In this document: positions 48,371 through 61,777 of the stretch, piece by piece
Layout: every line of letters begins with the position of its first letter
Position numbering within the stretch: position 1 is the stretch's first letter
Notes under the pieces: model-generated
Told to the model about the DNA's origin: nothing
Database searches by the model: none
The model's input: the letters and a program-made list of their open reading frames with translations, nothing else
Source of the DNA: Drosophila miranda
Lineage: Eukaryota; Arthropoda; Insecta; Diptera; Drosophilidae
Length of the DNA stretch: 64,000 nt
NCBI RefSeq assembly: GCF_003369915.1
Contig: NC_046677.1
Span: 21,532,913 to 21,596,912, forward strand
Direction: 5' to 3'
Translations under genes and position numbers: made by a program

Positions 48371-50394
48371 GGAAATTAAATTGGAATTATTCAGTGAGGG
48401 CTCTTCGATGGTCTTCAAGAGTCTTCCATGCATCCAAGTCTTACATTTTTTGCTTGGTAGAATGTTTGCTACAGTCCAATCAAATACGTTTTGTCGGTGC
48501 CAATCATTTGACAGATAGCGACAGGCTTACCTCGTCGTCCAATGCAACAGATGATAGGGGAAATCCGCATCTCCAAGGAGCCTTGAATCGAGGGATCTCT
48601 CAGGAAGGTGTGGAAGATTTTGCAGGAGCTTAGACGCTTCCTTCTGCGCGTTACACTCATCCTCTGTCCCCACATATGGAATACACCCCTATACTCTCTT
48701 TGAGAAACTCCTCCCCCATTCTTATTCAATAAAATAAACATTCATGTTTGTGTTTAGTATCAAAATATAATTATTAGTATCAAAATATAATTATTAGTAT
48801 AAAAATATAATTATTAGTATCCAAATATAATCATTTTGTGCTAACAATCCTTCAAAAAGTGATCATCAGCTAGAAAAAGGTTAAATTTAGATTAGTTTGA
48901 TCAACATAAAACCATCTATGCTTACATTAATGCGTTAATGCGAGCGACTACCTTGAACCTCTCCTTCTTTTGTGGCTGGGGGAAATTAGATTTAATCCAG
49001 AATCTAGAAAAAAATATAAATTTTTGATGAATTTATTCAACGTAAAACCTAAATTTATGCTTACGTGGATTATGGCTGTTTTCAGATACAAGATACAGTG
49101 TACGGTGTTAGACTTGAATCTAGAAAAAAAAAAATACATTTTTGATGAATTTATTCAACGTATAACCTAAATGTATGCTTACGTGGATTGGGCTGCAGAT
49201 ACAAGATACAGTGTACGGTGTTAGACTTGAATCTAGAAAAAAAATACATTTTTGATGAATTTTTTCAACGTATAACCTAAATTTATGCTTACGTGTATTA
49301 GGCTGCAGATACAAGATACAGTGTACGGTGTTAGACTTGAATCTAGAAAAAAAAATACATTTTTGATGAATTTATTCAACGTATAACCTAAATGTATGCT
49401 TACGTGGATTGGGCTGCAGATACAAGATACAGTGTACGGTGTTAGACTTGAATCTAGAAAAAAAATACATTTTTGATGAATTTTTTTCAACGTATAACCT
49501 AAATTTATGCTTACGTGGATTAGGCTGCAGATACAAGATACAGTGTACGGTGTTAGACTTGAATCTAGAAAAAAAAATACATTTTTGATAAATTTATTCA
49601 ACGTATAACCTAAATGTATGCTTACGTGGATTGGGCTGCAGATACAAGATACAGTGTACGGTGTTAGACTTGAATCTAGAAAAAAATACATTTTTGATGA
49701 ATTTTTTTCAACGTATAACCTAAATTTATGCTTACGTGGATTAGGCTGCAGATACAAGATACAGTGTACGGTGTTAGACTTGAATCTAGAAAAAAAAAAT
49801 ACATTTTTGATGAATTTATTCAACGTATAACCTAAATTTATGCTTACGTGGATTGGGCTGCAGATAGAAGATACAGTGTACGGTGTTAGACTACAGATAC
49901 TACCGATACGGAAACATGCCCGAGTCCATCGCCTTTGTTCAAACTTCACTTTTTAATTAACTATAGTAACACAAAACAAAACAAAAACACAAAAAACACA
50001 ACAAATCACTTTATGCTTAAAACTAAATGAAAACAAAAAAAAAACAGAAATAAATATTTTACAAAATTTGGAAATTTGGAATTTTTATTTGTATGTGTTT
50101 TAATGTCGAGGCTCCGTACAATACTGAAAATTTTCCAGCATTCTCACACGATATCGAATTTGAAATTGGGGCTGTTGTCGGGCATGGATTGCTGGGTTCA
50201 TGTTTTTTTTTCGTTTTTTATTTTTTGGTTTTTTTGAAAATATTCCCACCAAAGTAGGCACAAAATTGTGTGTTAAACGTTTTAAAATATACCTTGTTGG
50301 GTATAACAAAACCTGAGGCCCTGAGGGTCCTCTAAGAATCGATATCGATTACGTACAAGGGGGGGCGGGAGGTAATGGAAATCCGGGAGGTAAT
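48371..50394 (+). repeat. Array 2 unit 2 (2024 bp, no E2 insert)
   Basis: It contains about eight sub-repeats. At about 49903 the sequence passes straight from GATACTACCG to ATACGGAAAC with no E2 insert. Confidence 0.9.
49000..49905 (+). repeat. 111-bp sub-repeat block of unit 2
   Basis: Monomers of about 111 bases (CTAGAAAAAAA...GTGTACGGTGTTAGACTTGA) alternate between two types, one with GAATTTATTCAACG and ATGTATGC and one with GAATTTTTTTCAACG and ATTTATGC. This gives a dimer of about 222 bases. Long minus-strand frames of 37-residue repeats arise because 111 is divisible by three. Confidence 0.9.
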
Positions 50395-52409
50395 GGAAAT
50401 TAAATTGGAATTATTCAGTGAGGGCTCTTCGATGGTCTTCAAGAGTCTTCCATGCATCCAAGTCTTACATTTTTTGCTTGGTAGAATGTTTGCTACAGTC
50501 CAATCAAATACGTTTTGTCGGTGCCAATCATTTGACAGATAGCGACAGGCTTACCTCGTCGTCCAATGCAACAGATGATAGGGGAAATCCGCATCTCCAA
50601 GGAGCCTTGAATCGAGGGATCTCTCAGGAAGGTGTGGAAGATTTTGCAGGAGCTTAGACGCTTCCTTCTGCGCGTTACACTCATCCTCTGTCCCCACATA
50701 TGGAATACACCCCTATACTCTCTTTGAGAAACTCCTCCCCCATTCTTATTCAATAAAATAAACATTCATGTTTGTGTTTAGTATCAAAATATAATTATTA
50801 GTATCAAAATATAATTATTAGTATCAAAATATAATTATTAGTATCCAAATATAATCATTTTGTGCTAACAATCCTTCAAAAAGTGATCATCAGCTAGATA
50901 AAGGTTAAATTTAGATTAGTTTGATCAACATAAAACTATCTATGCTTACATTAATGCGTTAATGCGAGCGACTACCTTGAACCTCTCCTTCTTTTGTGGC
51001 CGGGGGAAATTAGATTTAATCCAGAATCTAGAAAAAAATATACATTTTTGATGAATTTATTCAACGTATAACCTAAATTTATGCTTACGTGGATTATGGC
51101 TGTTTTCAGATACAAGATACAGTGTACGGTGTTAGACTTGAATCTAGAAAAAAAAAAATAAATTTTTGATGAATTTATTCAACGTATAACCTAAATGTAT
51201 GCTTACGTGGATTGGGCTGCAGATACAAGATACAGTGTACGGTGTTAGACTTGAATCTAGAAAAAAAATACATTTTTGATGAATTTTTTTCAACGTATAA
51301 CCTAAATTTATGCTTACGTGTATTAGGCTGCAGATACAAGATACAGTGTACGGTGTTAGACTTGAATCTAGAAAAAAAAATACATTTTTGATGAATTTAT
51401 TCAACGTATAACCTAAATGTATGCTTACGTGGATTGGGCTGCAGATACAAGATACAGTGTACGGTGTTAGACTTGAATCTAGAAAAAAAATACATTTTTG
51501 ATGAATTTTTTTCAACGTATAACCTAAATTTATGCTTCCGTGGATTAGGCTGCAGATACAAGATACAGTGTACGGTGTTAGACTTGAATCTAGAAAAAAA
51601 AATACATTTTTGATGAATTTATTCAACGTATAACCTAAATGTATGCTTACGTGGATTGGGCTGCAGATACAAGATACAGTGTACGGTGTTAGACTTGAAT
51701 CTAGAAAAAAAATATATTTTTGATGAATTTTTTACAAAGTATAACCTAAATTTATGCTTACGTGGATTAGGCTGCAGATACAAGATACAGTGTACGGTGT
51801 TAGACTTGAATCTAGAAAAAAAAATACATTTTTGATGAATTTATTCAACGTATAACCTAAATTTATGCTTACGTGGATTGGGCTGCAGATAGAAGATACA
51901 GTGTACGGTGTTAGACTACAGATACTACCGATACGGAAACATGCTCGAGTCCATCGCCTTTGTTCAAACTTCACTTTTTAATTAACTATAGTAACACAAA
52001 ACAAAACAAAAACAGAACAAATCACTTTATGCTTAAAACTAAATGAAAACAAAAAAAAACAGAAATAAATATTTTACAAAATTTGGAAATTTTGAATTTT
52101 TATTTGTATGTGTTTTAATGTCGAGGCTCCGTACAATACTGAAAATTTTCCAGCATTCTCACACAATATCGAATTTGACATTGAGCTGTTGTCGGGCATG
52201 GATTGCTGGGTTCATGTTTTTTTTTTCGTTTTTTATTTTTTGGTTTTTTTTAAAATATTCCCACCAAAGTAGGCACAAAATTGTGTGTTAAACGTTTTAA
52301 AATATCCCTTGTTGGGTATAACAAAACCTGAGGCCCTGAGGGTCCTCTAAGAATCGATATCGATTACGTACAAGGGGGGGCGGGAGGTAATGGAAATCCG
52401 GGAGGTAAT
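50395..52409 (+). repeat. Array 2 unit 3 (2015 bp, no E2 insert)
   Basis: About eight sub-repeats (51030-51935). The same direct GATACTACCG|ATACGGAAAC junction as unit 2 occurs at about 51929. The joining piece has the doubled GGGAGGTAATGGAAAT seen in all later units. Confidence 0.9.
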
Positions 52410-54305
52410 GGAAATTAAATTGGAATTATTCAGTGAGGGCTCTTCGATGGTCTTCAAGAGTCTTCCATGCATCCAAGTCTTACATTTTTTGCTTGGTAGA
52501 ATGTTTGCTACAGTCCAATCAAATACGTTTTGTCGGTGCCAATCATTTGACAGATAGCGACAGACTTACCTCGTCGTCCAATGCAACAGATGATAGGGGA
52601 AATCCGCATCTCCAAGGAGCCTTGAATCGAGGGATCTCTCAGGAAGGTGTGGAAGATTTTGCAGGAGCTTAGACGCTTCCTTCTGCGCGTTACACTCATC
52701 CTCTGTCCCCACATATGGAATACACCCCTATACTCTCTTTGAGAAACTCCTCCCCCATTCTTATTCAATAAAATAAACATTCATGTTTGTGTTTAGTATC
52801 AAAATATAATTATTAGTATCAAAATATAATTATTAGTATCAAAATATAATTATTAGTATCCAAATATAATCATTTTGTGCTAACAATCCTTCAAAAAGTG
52901 ATCATCAGCTAGAAAAAGGTTAAATTTAGATTAGTTTGATCAACATAAAACCATCTATGCTTACATTAATGCGTTAATGCGAGCGACTACCTTGAACCTC
53001 TCCTTCTTTTGTGGCCGGGGGAAATTAGATTTAATCCAGAATCTAGAAAAAAATATACATTTTTGATGAATTTATTCAACGTATAACCTAAATTTATGCT
53101 TACGTGGATTATGGCTGTTTTCAGATACAAGATACAGTGTACGGTGTTAGACTTGAATCTAGAAAAAAAAATACATTTTTGATGAATTTATTCAACGTAT
53201 AACCTAAATGTATGCTTACGTGGATTGGGCTGCAGATACAAGATACAGTGTACGGTGTTAGACTACAGATACTACCGTCCTGTGCAGGACACCGCACCGA
53301 TCGTGACGCTCCTCCAGAATCCCGACCCACAACGTGGCACCGGTAACCTTGCCGTCATGGGAGCTTTGGCCGCTAGCTTACAAGTTGCGGGGCTCCAAAT
53401 TAGGCGTACGCCGCCTCCGCAAGGAGATGGCGAAAATGACGAGCGATCCGACGGACGGGTGCACGGTGGAGTTAGTGGACGACTGTATCTACGACTGGAA
53501 GGCCGTTAATCTCGGGCCCTTGGGCACGCCCTACGAGGGCGGCCACTTTAAACTACGCCTTTACTTTCCGCAGACGTACCCGGCTCGACCACCGTTTTTG
53601 ATGTTCCTTACAAAGGTCTACCATTGCAACGTACACAACAGCGCTATCTGCGTGGGGGTGGACGGCCTGCTACGCCCAGACTTGAGATTCCACAAAGTCT
53701 GAATAATCCCACACTTTCCGAATTCTTCGGGCACCATGAGAACATACTAACATAATATACAATTTATATATGACTGAAATAAAGGCCCAGGCTGTGAGTT
53801 GTCTGATACAATGATAACAGATACGGAAACATGCTCGAGTCCATCGCCTTTGTTCAAACTTCACTTTTTAATTAACTATAGTAACACAAAACAAAAGAAA
53901 AACACAAAAAACACAACAAATCACTTTATGCTTAAAACTAAATGAAAACAAAAAAAAAACAGAAATATTTTACAAAATTTGGAAATTTGGAATTTTTATT
54001 TGTATGTGTTTTAATGTCGAGGCTCCGTACAATACTGAAAATTTTCCAGCATTCTCGCACAATATCGAATTTGAAATTGGGGCTGTTGTCGGGCATGGAT
54101 TGCTGGGTTCATGTTTTTTTTTCGTTTTTTATTTTTTGGTTTTTTTGAAAATATTCCCACCAAAGTAGGCACAAAATTGTGTGTTAAACGTTTTAAAATA
54201 TACCTTGTTGGGTATAACAAAACCTGAGGCCCTGAGGGTCCTCTAAGAATCGATATCGATTACGTACAAGGGGGGGCGGGAGGTAATGGAAATCCGGGAG
54301 GTAAT
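52410..54305 (+). repeat. Array 2 unit 4 (1896 bp)
   Basis: Few sub-repeats (53037-53277) and a full 543-bp E2 insert at 53278-53820. Confidence 0.9.
53406..53702 (+). pseudogene. Truncated ubiquitin-conjugating enzyme (E2)-like fragment, copy 2
   Basis: E2 enzymes carry activated ubiquitin on a cysteine. The 98-codon frame begins RRLRKEMAKM (E2 helix 1) and continues through DDCIYDWKAVNLGP, GTPYEGGHFKLRLYFP, YPARPP (the conserved YPxxPP) and YHCN (position of the HPN motif) to the catalytic cysteine in AICVGV. It then stops after LRPDLRFHKV. About 50 residues of the usual 150-residue fold are absent at the C terminus, and the loops around the cysteine are about one residue short. HCN in place of HPN points to the UBE2E/UbcD2-like branch. 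The open frame extends upstream to 53334 but is not E2-like there. AATAAA lies in the sequence that follows (about 53778). It is best read as a captured, truncated gene piece; a functional short protein is not excluded. Confidence 0.8.
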
Positions 54306-56647
54306 GGAAATTAAATTGGAATTATTCAGTGAGGGCTCTTCGATGGTCTTCAAGAGTCTTCCATGCATCCAAGTCTTACATTTTTTGCTTGGTAGAATGT
54401 TTGCTACAGTCCAATCAAATACGTTTTGTCGGTGCCAATCATTTGACAGATAGCGACAGGCTTACCTCGTCGTCCAATGCAACAGATGATAGGGGAAATC
54501 CGCATCTCCAAGGAGCCTTGAATCGAGGGATCTCTCAGGAAGGTGTGGAAGATTTTGCAGGAGCTTAGACGCTTCCTTCTGCGCGTTACACTCATCCTCT
54601 GTCCCCACATATGGAATACACCCCTATACTCTCTTTGAGAAACTCCTCCCCCATTCTTATTCAATAAAATAAACATTCATGTTTGTGTTTAGTATCAAAA
54701 TATAATTATTAGTATCAAAATATAATTATTAGTATCAAAATATAATTATTAGTATCCAAATATAATCATTTTGTGCTAACAATCCTTCAAAAAGTGATCA
54801 TCAGCTAGATAAAGGTTAAATTTAGATTAGTTTGATCAACATAAAACTATCTATGCTTACATTAATGCGTTAATGCGAGCGACTACCTTGAACCTCTCCT
54901 TCTTTTGTGGCCGGGGGAAATTAGATTTAATCCAGAATCTAGAAAAAAATATACATTTTTGATGAATTTATTCAACGTATAACCTAAATTTATGCTTACG
55001 TGGATTATGGCTGTTTTCAGATACAAGATACAGTGTACGGTGTTAGACTTGAATCTAGAAAAAAAAAAATAAATTTTTGATGAATTTATTCAACGTATAA
55101 CCTAAATGTATGCTTACGTGGATTGGGCTGCAGATACAAGATACAGTGTACGGTGTTAGACTTGAATCTAGAAAAAAAATACATTTTTGATGAATTTTTT
55201 TCAACGTATAACCTAAATTTATGCTTACGTGTATTAGGCTGCAGATACAAGATACAGTGTACGGTGTTAGACTTGAATCTAGAAAAAAAAATACATTTTT
55301 GATGAATTTATTCAACGTATAACCTAAATGTATGCTTACGTGGATTGGGCTGCAGATACAAGATACAGTGTACGGTGTTAGACTTGAATCTAGAAAAAAA
55401 ATACATTTTTGATGAATTTTTTTCAACGTATAACCTAAATTTATGCTTACGTGGATTAGGCTGCAGATACAAGATACAGTGTACGGTGTTAGACTTGAAT
55501 CTAGAAAAAAAAATACATTTTTGATGAATTTATTCAACGTATAACCTAAATGTATGCTTACGTGGATTGGGCTGCAGATACAAGATACAGTGTACGGTGT
55601 TAGACTACAGATACTACCGTCCTGTGCAGGACACCGCACCGATCGTGACGCTCCTCCAGAATCCCGACCCACAACGTGGCACCGGTAACCTTGCCGTCAT
55701 GGGAGCTTTGGCCGCTAGCTTACAAGTTGCGGGGCTCCAAATTAGGCGTACGCCGCCTCCGCAAGGAGATGGCGAAAATGACGAGCGATCCGACGGACGG
55801 GTGCACGGTGGAGTTAGTGGACGACTGTATCTACGACTGGAAGGCCGTTAATCTCGGGCCCTTGGGCACGCCCTACGAGGGCGGCCACTTTAAACTACGC
55901 CTTTACTTTCCGCAGACGTACCCGGCTCGACCACCGTTTTTGATGTTCCTTACAAAGGTCTACCATTGCAACGTACACAACAGCGCTATCTGCGTGGGGG
56001 TGGACGGCCTGCTACGCCCAGACTTGAGATTCCACAAAGTCTGAATAATCCCACACTTTCCGAATTCTTCGGGCACCATGAGAACATACTAACATAATAT
56101 ACAATTTATATATGACTGAAATAAAGGCCCAGGCTGTGAGTTGTCTGATACAATGATAACAGATACGGAAACATGCTCGAGTCCATCGCCTTTGTTCAAA
56201 CTTCACTTTTTAATTAACTATAGTAACACAAAACAAAAGAAAAACACAAAAAACACGACAAATCACTTTATGCTTAAAACTAAATGAAAACAAAAAAAAA
56301 ACAGAAATATTTTACAAAATTTGGAAATTTGGAATTTTTATTTGTATGTGTTTTAATGTCGAGGCTCCGTACAATACTGAAAATTTTCCAGCATTCTCGC
56401 ACAATATCGAATTTGAAATTGGGGCTGTTGTCGGGCATGGATTGCTGGGTTCATGTTTTTTTTTCGTTTTTTATTTTTTGGTTTTTTTGAAAATATTCCC
56501 ACCAAAGTAGGCACAAAATTGTGTGTTAAACGTTTTAAAATATACCTTGTTGGGTATAACAAAACCTGAGGCCCTGAGGGTCCTCTAAGAATCGATATCG
56601 ATTACGTACAAGGGGGGGCGGGAGGTAATGGAAATCCGGGAGGTAAT
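54306..56647 (+). repeat. Array 2 unit 5 (2342 bp)
   Basis: About six sub-repeats (54941-55619) and the E2 insert at 55620-56162. Confidence 0.9.
55748..56044 (+). pseudogene. E2-like fragment, copy 3
   Basis: By eye identical to copy 2, including the premature stop after HKV. Confidence 0.8.
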
Positions 56648-59435
56648 GGAAATTAAATTGGAATTATTCAGTGAGGGCTCTTCGATGGTCTTCAAGAGTC
56701 TTCCATGCATCCAAGTCTTACATTTTTTGCTTGGTAGAATGTTTGCTACAGTCCAATCAAATACGTTTTGTCGGTGCCAATCATTTGACAGATAGCGACA
56801 GGCTTACCTCGTCGTCCAATGCAACAGATGATAGGGGAAATCCGCATCTCCAAGGAGCCTTGAATCGAGGGATCTCTCAGGAAGGTGTGGAAGATTTTGC
56901 AGGAGCTTAGACGCTTCCTTCTGCGCGTTACACTCATCCTCTGTCCCCACATATGGAATACACCCCTATACTCTCTTTGAGAAACTCCTCCCCCATTCTT
57001 ATTCAATAAAATAAACATTCATGTTTGTGTTTAGTATCAAAATATAATTATTAGTATCAAAATATAATTATTAGTATCAAAATATAATTATTAGTATCCA
57101 AATATAATCATTTTGTGCTAACAATCCTTCAAAAAGTGATCATCAGCTAGATAAAGGTTAAATTTAGATTAGTTTGATCAACATAAAACTATCTATGCTT
57201 ACATTAATGCGTTAATGCGAGCGACTACCTTGAACCTCTCCTTCTTTTGTGGCCGGGGGAAATTAGATTTAATCCAGAATCTAGAAAAAAATATACATTT
57301 TTGATGAATTTATTCAACGTATAACCTAAATTTATGCTTACGTGGATTATGGCTGTTTTCAGATACAAGATACAGTGTACGGTGTTAGACTTGAATCTAG
57401 AAAAAAAAAAATAAATTTTTGATGAATTTATTCAACGTATAACCTAAATGTATGCTTACGTGGATTGGGCTGCAGATACAAGATACAGTGTACGGTGTTA
57501 GACTTGAATCTAGAAAAAAAATACATTTTTGATGAATTTTTTTCAACGTATAACCTAAATTTATGCTTACGTGTATTAGGCTGCAGATACAAGATACAGT
57601 GTACGGTGTTAGACTTGAATCTAGAAAAAAAAATACATTTTTGATGAATTTATTCAACGTATAACCTAAATGTATGCTTACGTGGATTGGGCTGCAGATA
57701 CAAGATACAGTGTACGGTGTTAGACTTGAATCTAGAAAAAAAATACATTTTTGATGAATTTTTTTCAACGTATAACCTAAATTTATGCTTACGTGGATTA
57801 GGCTGCAGATACAAGATACAGTGTACGGTGTTAGACTTGAATCTAGAAAAAATAAAATAAATTTTTGATGAATTTATTCAACGTATAACCTAAATGTATG
57901 CTTACGTGGATTGGGCTGCAGATACAAGATACAGTGTACGGTGTTAGACTTGAATCTAGAAAAAAAATACATTTTTGATGAATTTTTTTCAACGTATAAC
58001 CTAAATTTATGCTTACGTGTATTAGGCTGCAGATACAAGATACAGTGTACGGTGTTAGACTTGAATCTAGAAAAAAAAATACATTTTTTATGAATTTATT
58101 CAACGTATAACCTAAATGTATGCTTACGTGGATTGGGCTGCAGATACAAGATACAGTGTACGGTGTTAGACTTGAATCTAGAAAAAAAATACATTTTTGA
58201 TGAATTTTTTTCAACGTATAACCTAAATTTATGCTTCCGTGGATTAGGCTGCAGATACAAGATACAGTGTACGGTGTTAGACTTGAATCTAGAAAAAAAA
58301 ATACATTTTTGATGAATTTATTCAACGTATAACCTAAATGTATGCTTACGTGGATTGGGCTGCAGATACAAGATACAGTGTACGGTGTTAGACTACAGAT
58401 ACTACCGTCCTGTGCAGGACACCGCACCGATCGTGACGCTCCTCCAGAATCCCGACCCACAACGTGGCACCGGTAACCTTGCCGTCATGGGAGCTTTGGC
58501 CGCTAGCTTACAAGTTGCGGGGCTCCAAATTAGGCGTACGCCGCCTCCGCAAGGAGATGGCGAAAATGACGAGCGATCCGACGGACGGGTGCACGGTGGA
58601 GTTAGTGGACGACTGTATCTACGACTGGAAGGCCGTTAATCTCGGGCCCTTGGGCACGCCCTACGAGGGCGGCCACTTTAAACTACGCCTTTACTTTCCG
58701 CAGACGTACCCGGCTCGACCACCGTTTTTGATGTTCCTTACAAAGGTCTACCATTGCAACGTACACAACAGCGCTATCTGCGTGGGGGTGGACGGCCTGC
58801 TACGCCCAGACTTGAGATTCCACAAAGTCTGAATAATCCCACACTTTCCGAATTCTTCGGGCACCATGAGAACATACTAACATAATATACAATTTATATA
58901 TGACTGAAATAAAGGCCCAGGCTGTGAGTTGTCTGATACAATGATAACAGATACGGAAACATGCTCGAGTCCATCGCCTTTGTTCAAACTTCACTTTTTA
59001 ATTAACTATAGTAACACAAAACAAAAGAAAAACACAAAAAACACGACAAATCACTTTATGCTTAAAACTAAATGAAAACAAAAAAAAAACAGAAATATTT
59101 TACAAAATTTGGAAATTTGGAATTTTTATTTGTATGTGTTTTAATGTCGAGGCTCCGTACAATACTGAAAATTTTCCAGCATTCTCGCACAATATCGAAT
59201 TTGAAATTGGGGCTGTTGTCGGGCATGGATTGCTGGGTTCATGTTTTTTTTTCGTTTTTTATTTTTTGGTTTTTTTGAAAATATTCCCACCAAAGTAGGC
59301 ACAAAATTGTGTGTTAAACGTTTTAAAATATACCTTGTTGGGTATAACAAAACCTGAGGCCCTGAGGGTCCTCTAAGAATCGATATCGATTACGTACAAG
59401 GGGGGGCGGGAGGTAATGGAAATCCGGGAGGTAAT
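56648..59435 (+). repeat. Array 2 unit 6 (2788 bp, longest)
   Basis: About ten sub-repeats (57283-58407), an extra set of four compared with units 5 and 7, joined through a slightly changed A-run near 57847-57862. The E2 insert is at 58408-58950. Confidence 0.9.
58536..58832 (+). pseudogene. E2-like fragment, copy 4
   Basis: By eye identical to copy 2. Confidence 0.8.
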
Positions 59436-61777
59436 GGAAATTAAATTGGAATTATTCAGTGAGGGCTCTTCGATGGTCTTCAAGAGTCTTCCATGCATCC
59501 AAGTCTTACATTTTTTGCTTGGTAGAATGTTTGCTACAGTCCAATCAAATACGTTTTGTCGGTGCCAATCATTTGACAGATAGCGACAGGCTTACCTCGT
59601 CGTCCAATGCAACAGATGATAGGGGAAATCCGCATCTCCAAGGAGCCTTGAATCGAGGGATCTCTCAGGAAGGTGTGGAAGATTTTGCAGGAGCTTAGAC
59701 GCTTCCTTCTGCGCGTTACACTCATCCTCTGTCCCCACATATGGAATACACCCCTATACTCTCTTTGAGAAACTCCTCCCCCATTCTTATTCAATAAAAT
59801 AAACATTCATGTTTGTGTTTAGTATCAAAATATAATTATTAGTATCAAAATATAATTATTAGTATCAAAATATAATTATTAGTATCCAAATATAATCATT
59901 TTGTGCTAACAATCCTTCAAAAAGTGATCATCAGCTAGATAAAGGTTAAATTTAGATTAGTTTGATCAACATAAAACTATCTATGCTTACATTAATGCGT
60001 TAATGCGAGCGACTACCTTGAACCTCTCCTTCTTTTGTGGCCGGGGGAAATTAGATTTAATCCAGAATCTAGAAAAAAATATACATTTTTGATGAATTTA
60101 TTCAACGTATAACCTAAATTTATGCTTACGTGGATTATGGCTGTTTTCAGATACAAGATACAGTGTACGGTGTTAGACTTGAATCTAGAAAAAAAAAAAT
60201 AAATTTTTGATGAATTTATTCAACGTATAACCTAAATGTATGCTTACGTGGATTGGGCTGCAGATACAAGATACAGTGTACGGTGTTAGACTTGAATCTA
60301 GAAAAAAAATACATTTTTGATGAATTTTTTTCAACGTATAACCTAAATTTATGCTTACGTGTATTAGGCTGCAGATACAAGATACAGTGTACGGTGTTAG
60401 ACTTGAATCTAGAAAAAAAAATACATTTTTGATGAATTTATTCAACGTATAACCTAAATGTATGCTTACGTGGATTGGGCTGCAGATACAAGATACAGTG
60501 TACGGTGTTAGACTTGAATCTAGAAAAAAAATACATTTTTGATGAATTTTTTTCAACGTATAACCTAAATTTATGCTTACGTGGATTAGGCTGCAGATAC
60601 AAGATACAGTGTACGGTGTTAGACTTGAATCTAGAAAAAAAAATACATTTTTGATGAATTTATTCAACGTATAACCTAAATGTATGCTTACGTGGATTGG
60701 GCTGCAGATACAAGATACAGTGTACGGTGTTAGACTACAGATACTACCGTCCTGTGCAGGACACCGCACCGATCGTGACGCTCCTCCAGAATCCCGACCC
60801 ACAACGTGGCACCGGTAACCTTGCCGTCATGGGAGCTTTGGCCGCTAGCTTACAAGTTGCGGGGCTCCAAATTAGGCGTACGCCGCCTCCGCAAGGAGAT
60901 GGCGAAAATGACGAGCGATCCGACGGACGGGTGCACGGTGGAGTTAGTGGACGACTGTATCTACGACTGGAAGGCCGTTAATCTCGGGCCCTTGGGCACG
61001 CCCTACGAGGGCGGCCACTTTAAACTACGCCTTTACTTTCCGCAGACGTACCCGGCTCGACCACCGTTTTTGATGTTCCTTACAAAGGTCTACCATTGCA
61101 ACGTACACAACAGCGCTATCTGCGTGGGGGTGGACGGCCTGCTACGCCCAGACTTGAGATTCCACAAAGTCTGAATAATCCCACACTTTCCGAATTCTTC
61201 GGGCACCATGAGAACATACTAACATAATATACAATTTATATATGACTGAAATAAAGGCCCAGGCTGTGAGTTGTCTGATACAATGATAACAGATACGGAA
61301 ACATGCTCGAGTCCATCGCCTTTGTTCAAACTTCACTTTTTAATTAACTATAGTAACACAAAACAAAAGAAAAACACAAAAAACACGACAAATCACTTTA
61401 TGCTTAAAACTAAATGAAAACAAAAAAAAAACAGAAATATTTTACAAAATTTGGAAATTTGGAATTTTTATTTGTATGTGTTTTAATGTCGAGGCTCCGT
61501 ACAATACTGAAAATTTTCCAGCATTCTCGCACAATATCGAATTTGAAATTGGGGCTGTTGTCGGGCATGGATTGCTGGGTTCATGTTTTTTTTTCGTTTT
61601 TTATTTTTTGGTTTTTTTGAAAATATTCCCACCAAAGTAGGCACAAAATTGTGTGTTAAACGTTTTAAAATATACCTTGTTGGGTATAACAAAACCTGAG
61701 GCCCTGAGGGTCCTCTAAGAATCGATATCGATTACGTACAAGGGGGGGCGGGAGGTAATGGAAATCCGGGAGGTAAT
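59436..61777 (+). repeat. Array 2 unit 7 (2342 bp)
   Basis: Same length and composition as unit 5, with about six sub-repeats and the E2 insert at 60750-61292. Confidence 0.9.
60878..61174 (+). pseudogene. E2-like fragment, copy 5
   Basis: By eye identical to copy 2. Confidence 0.8.
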
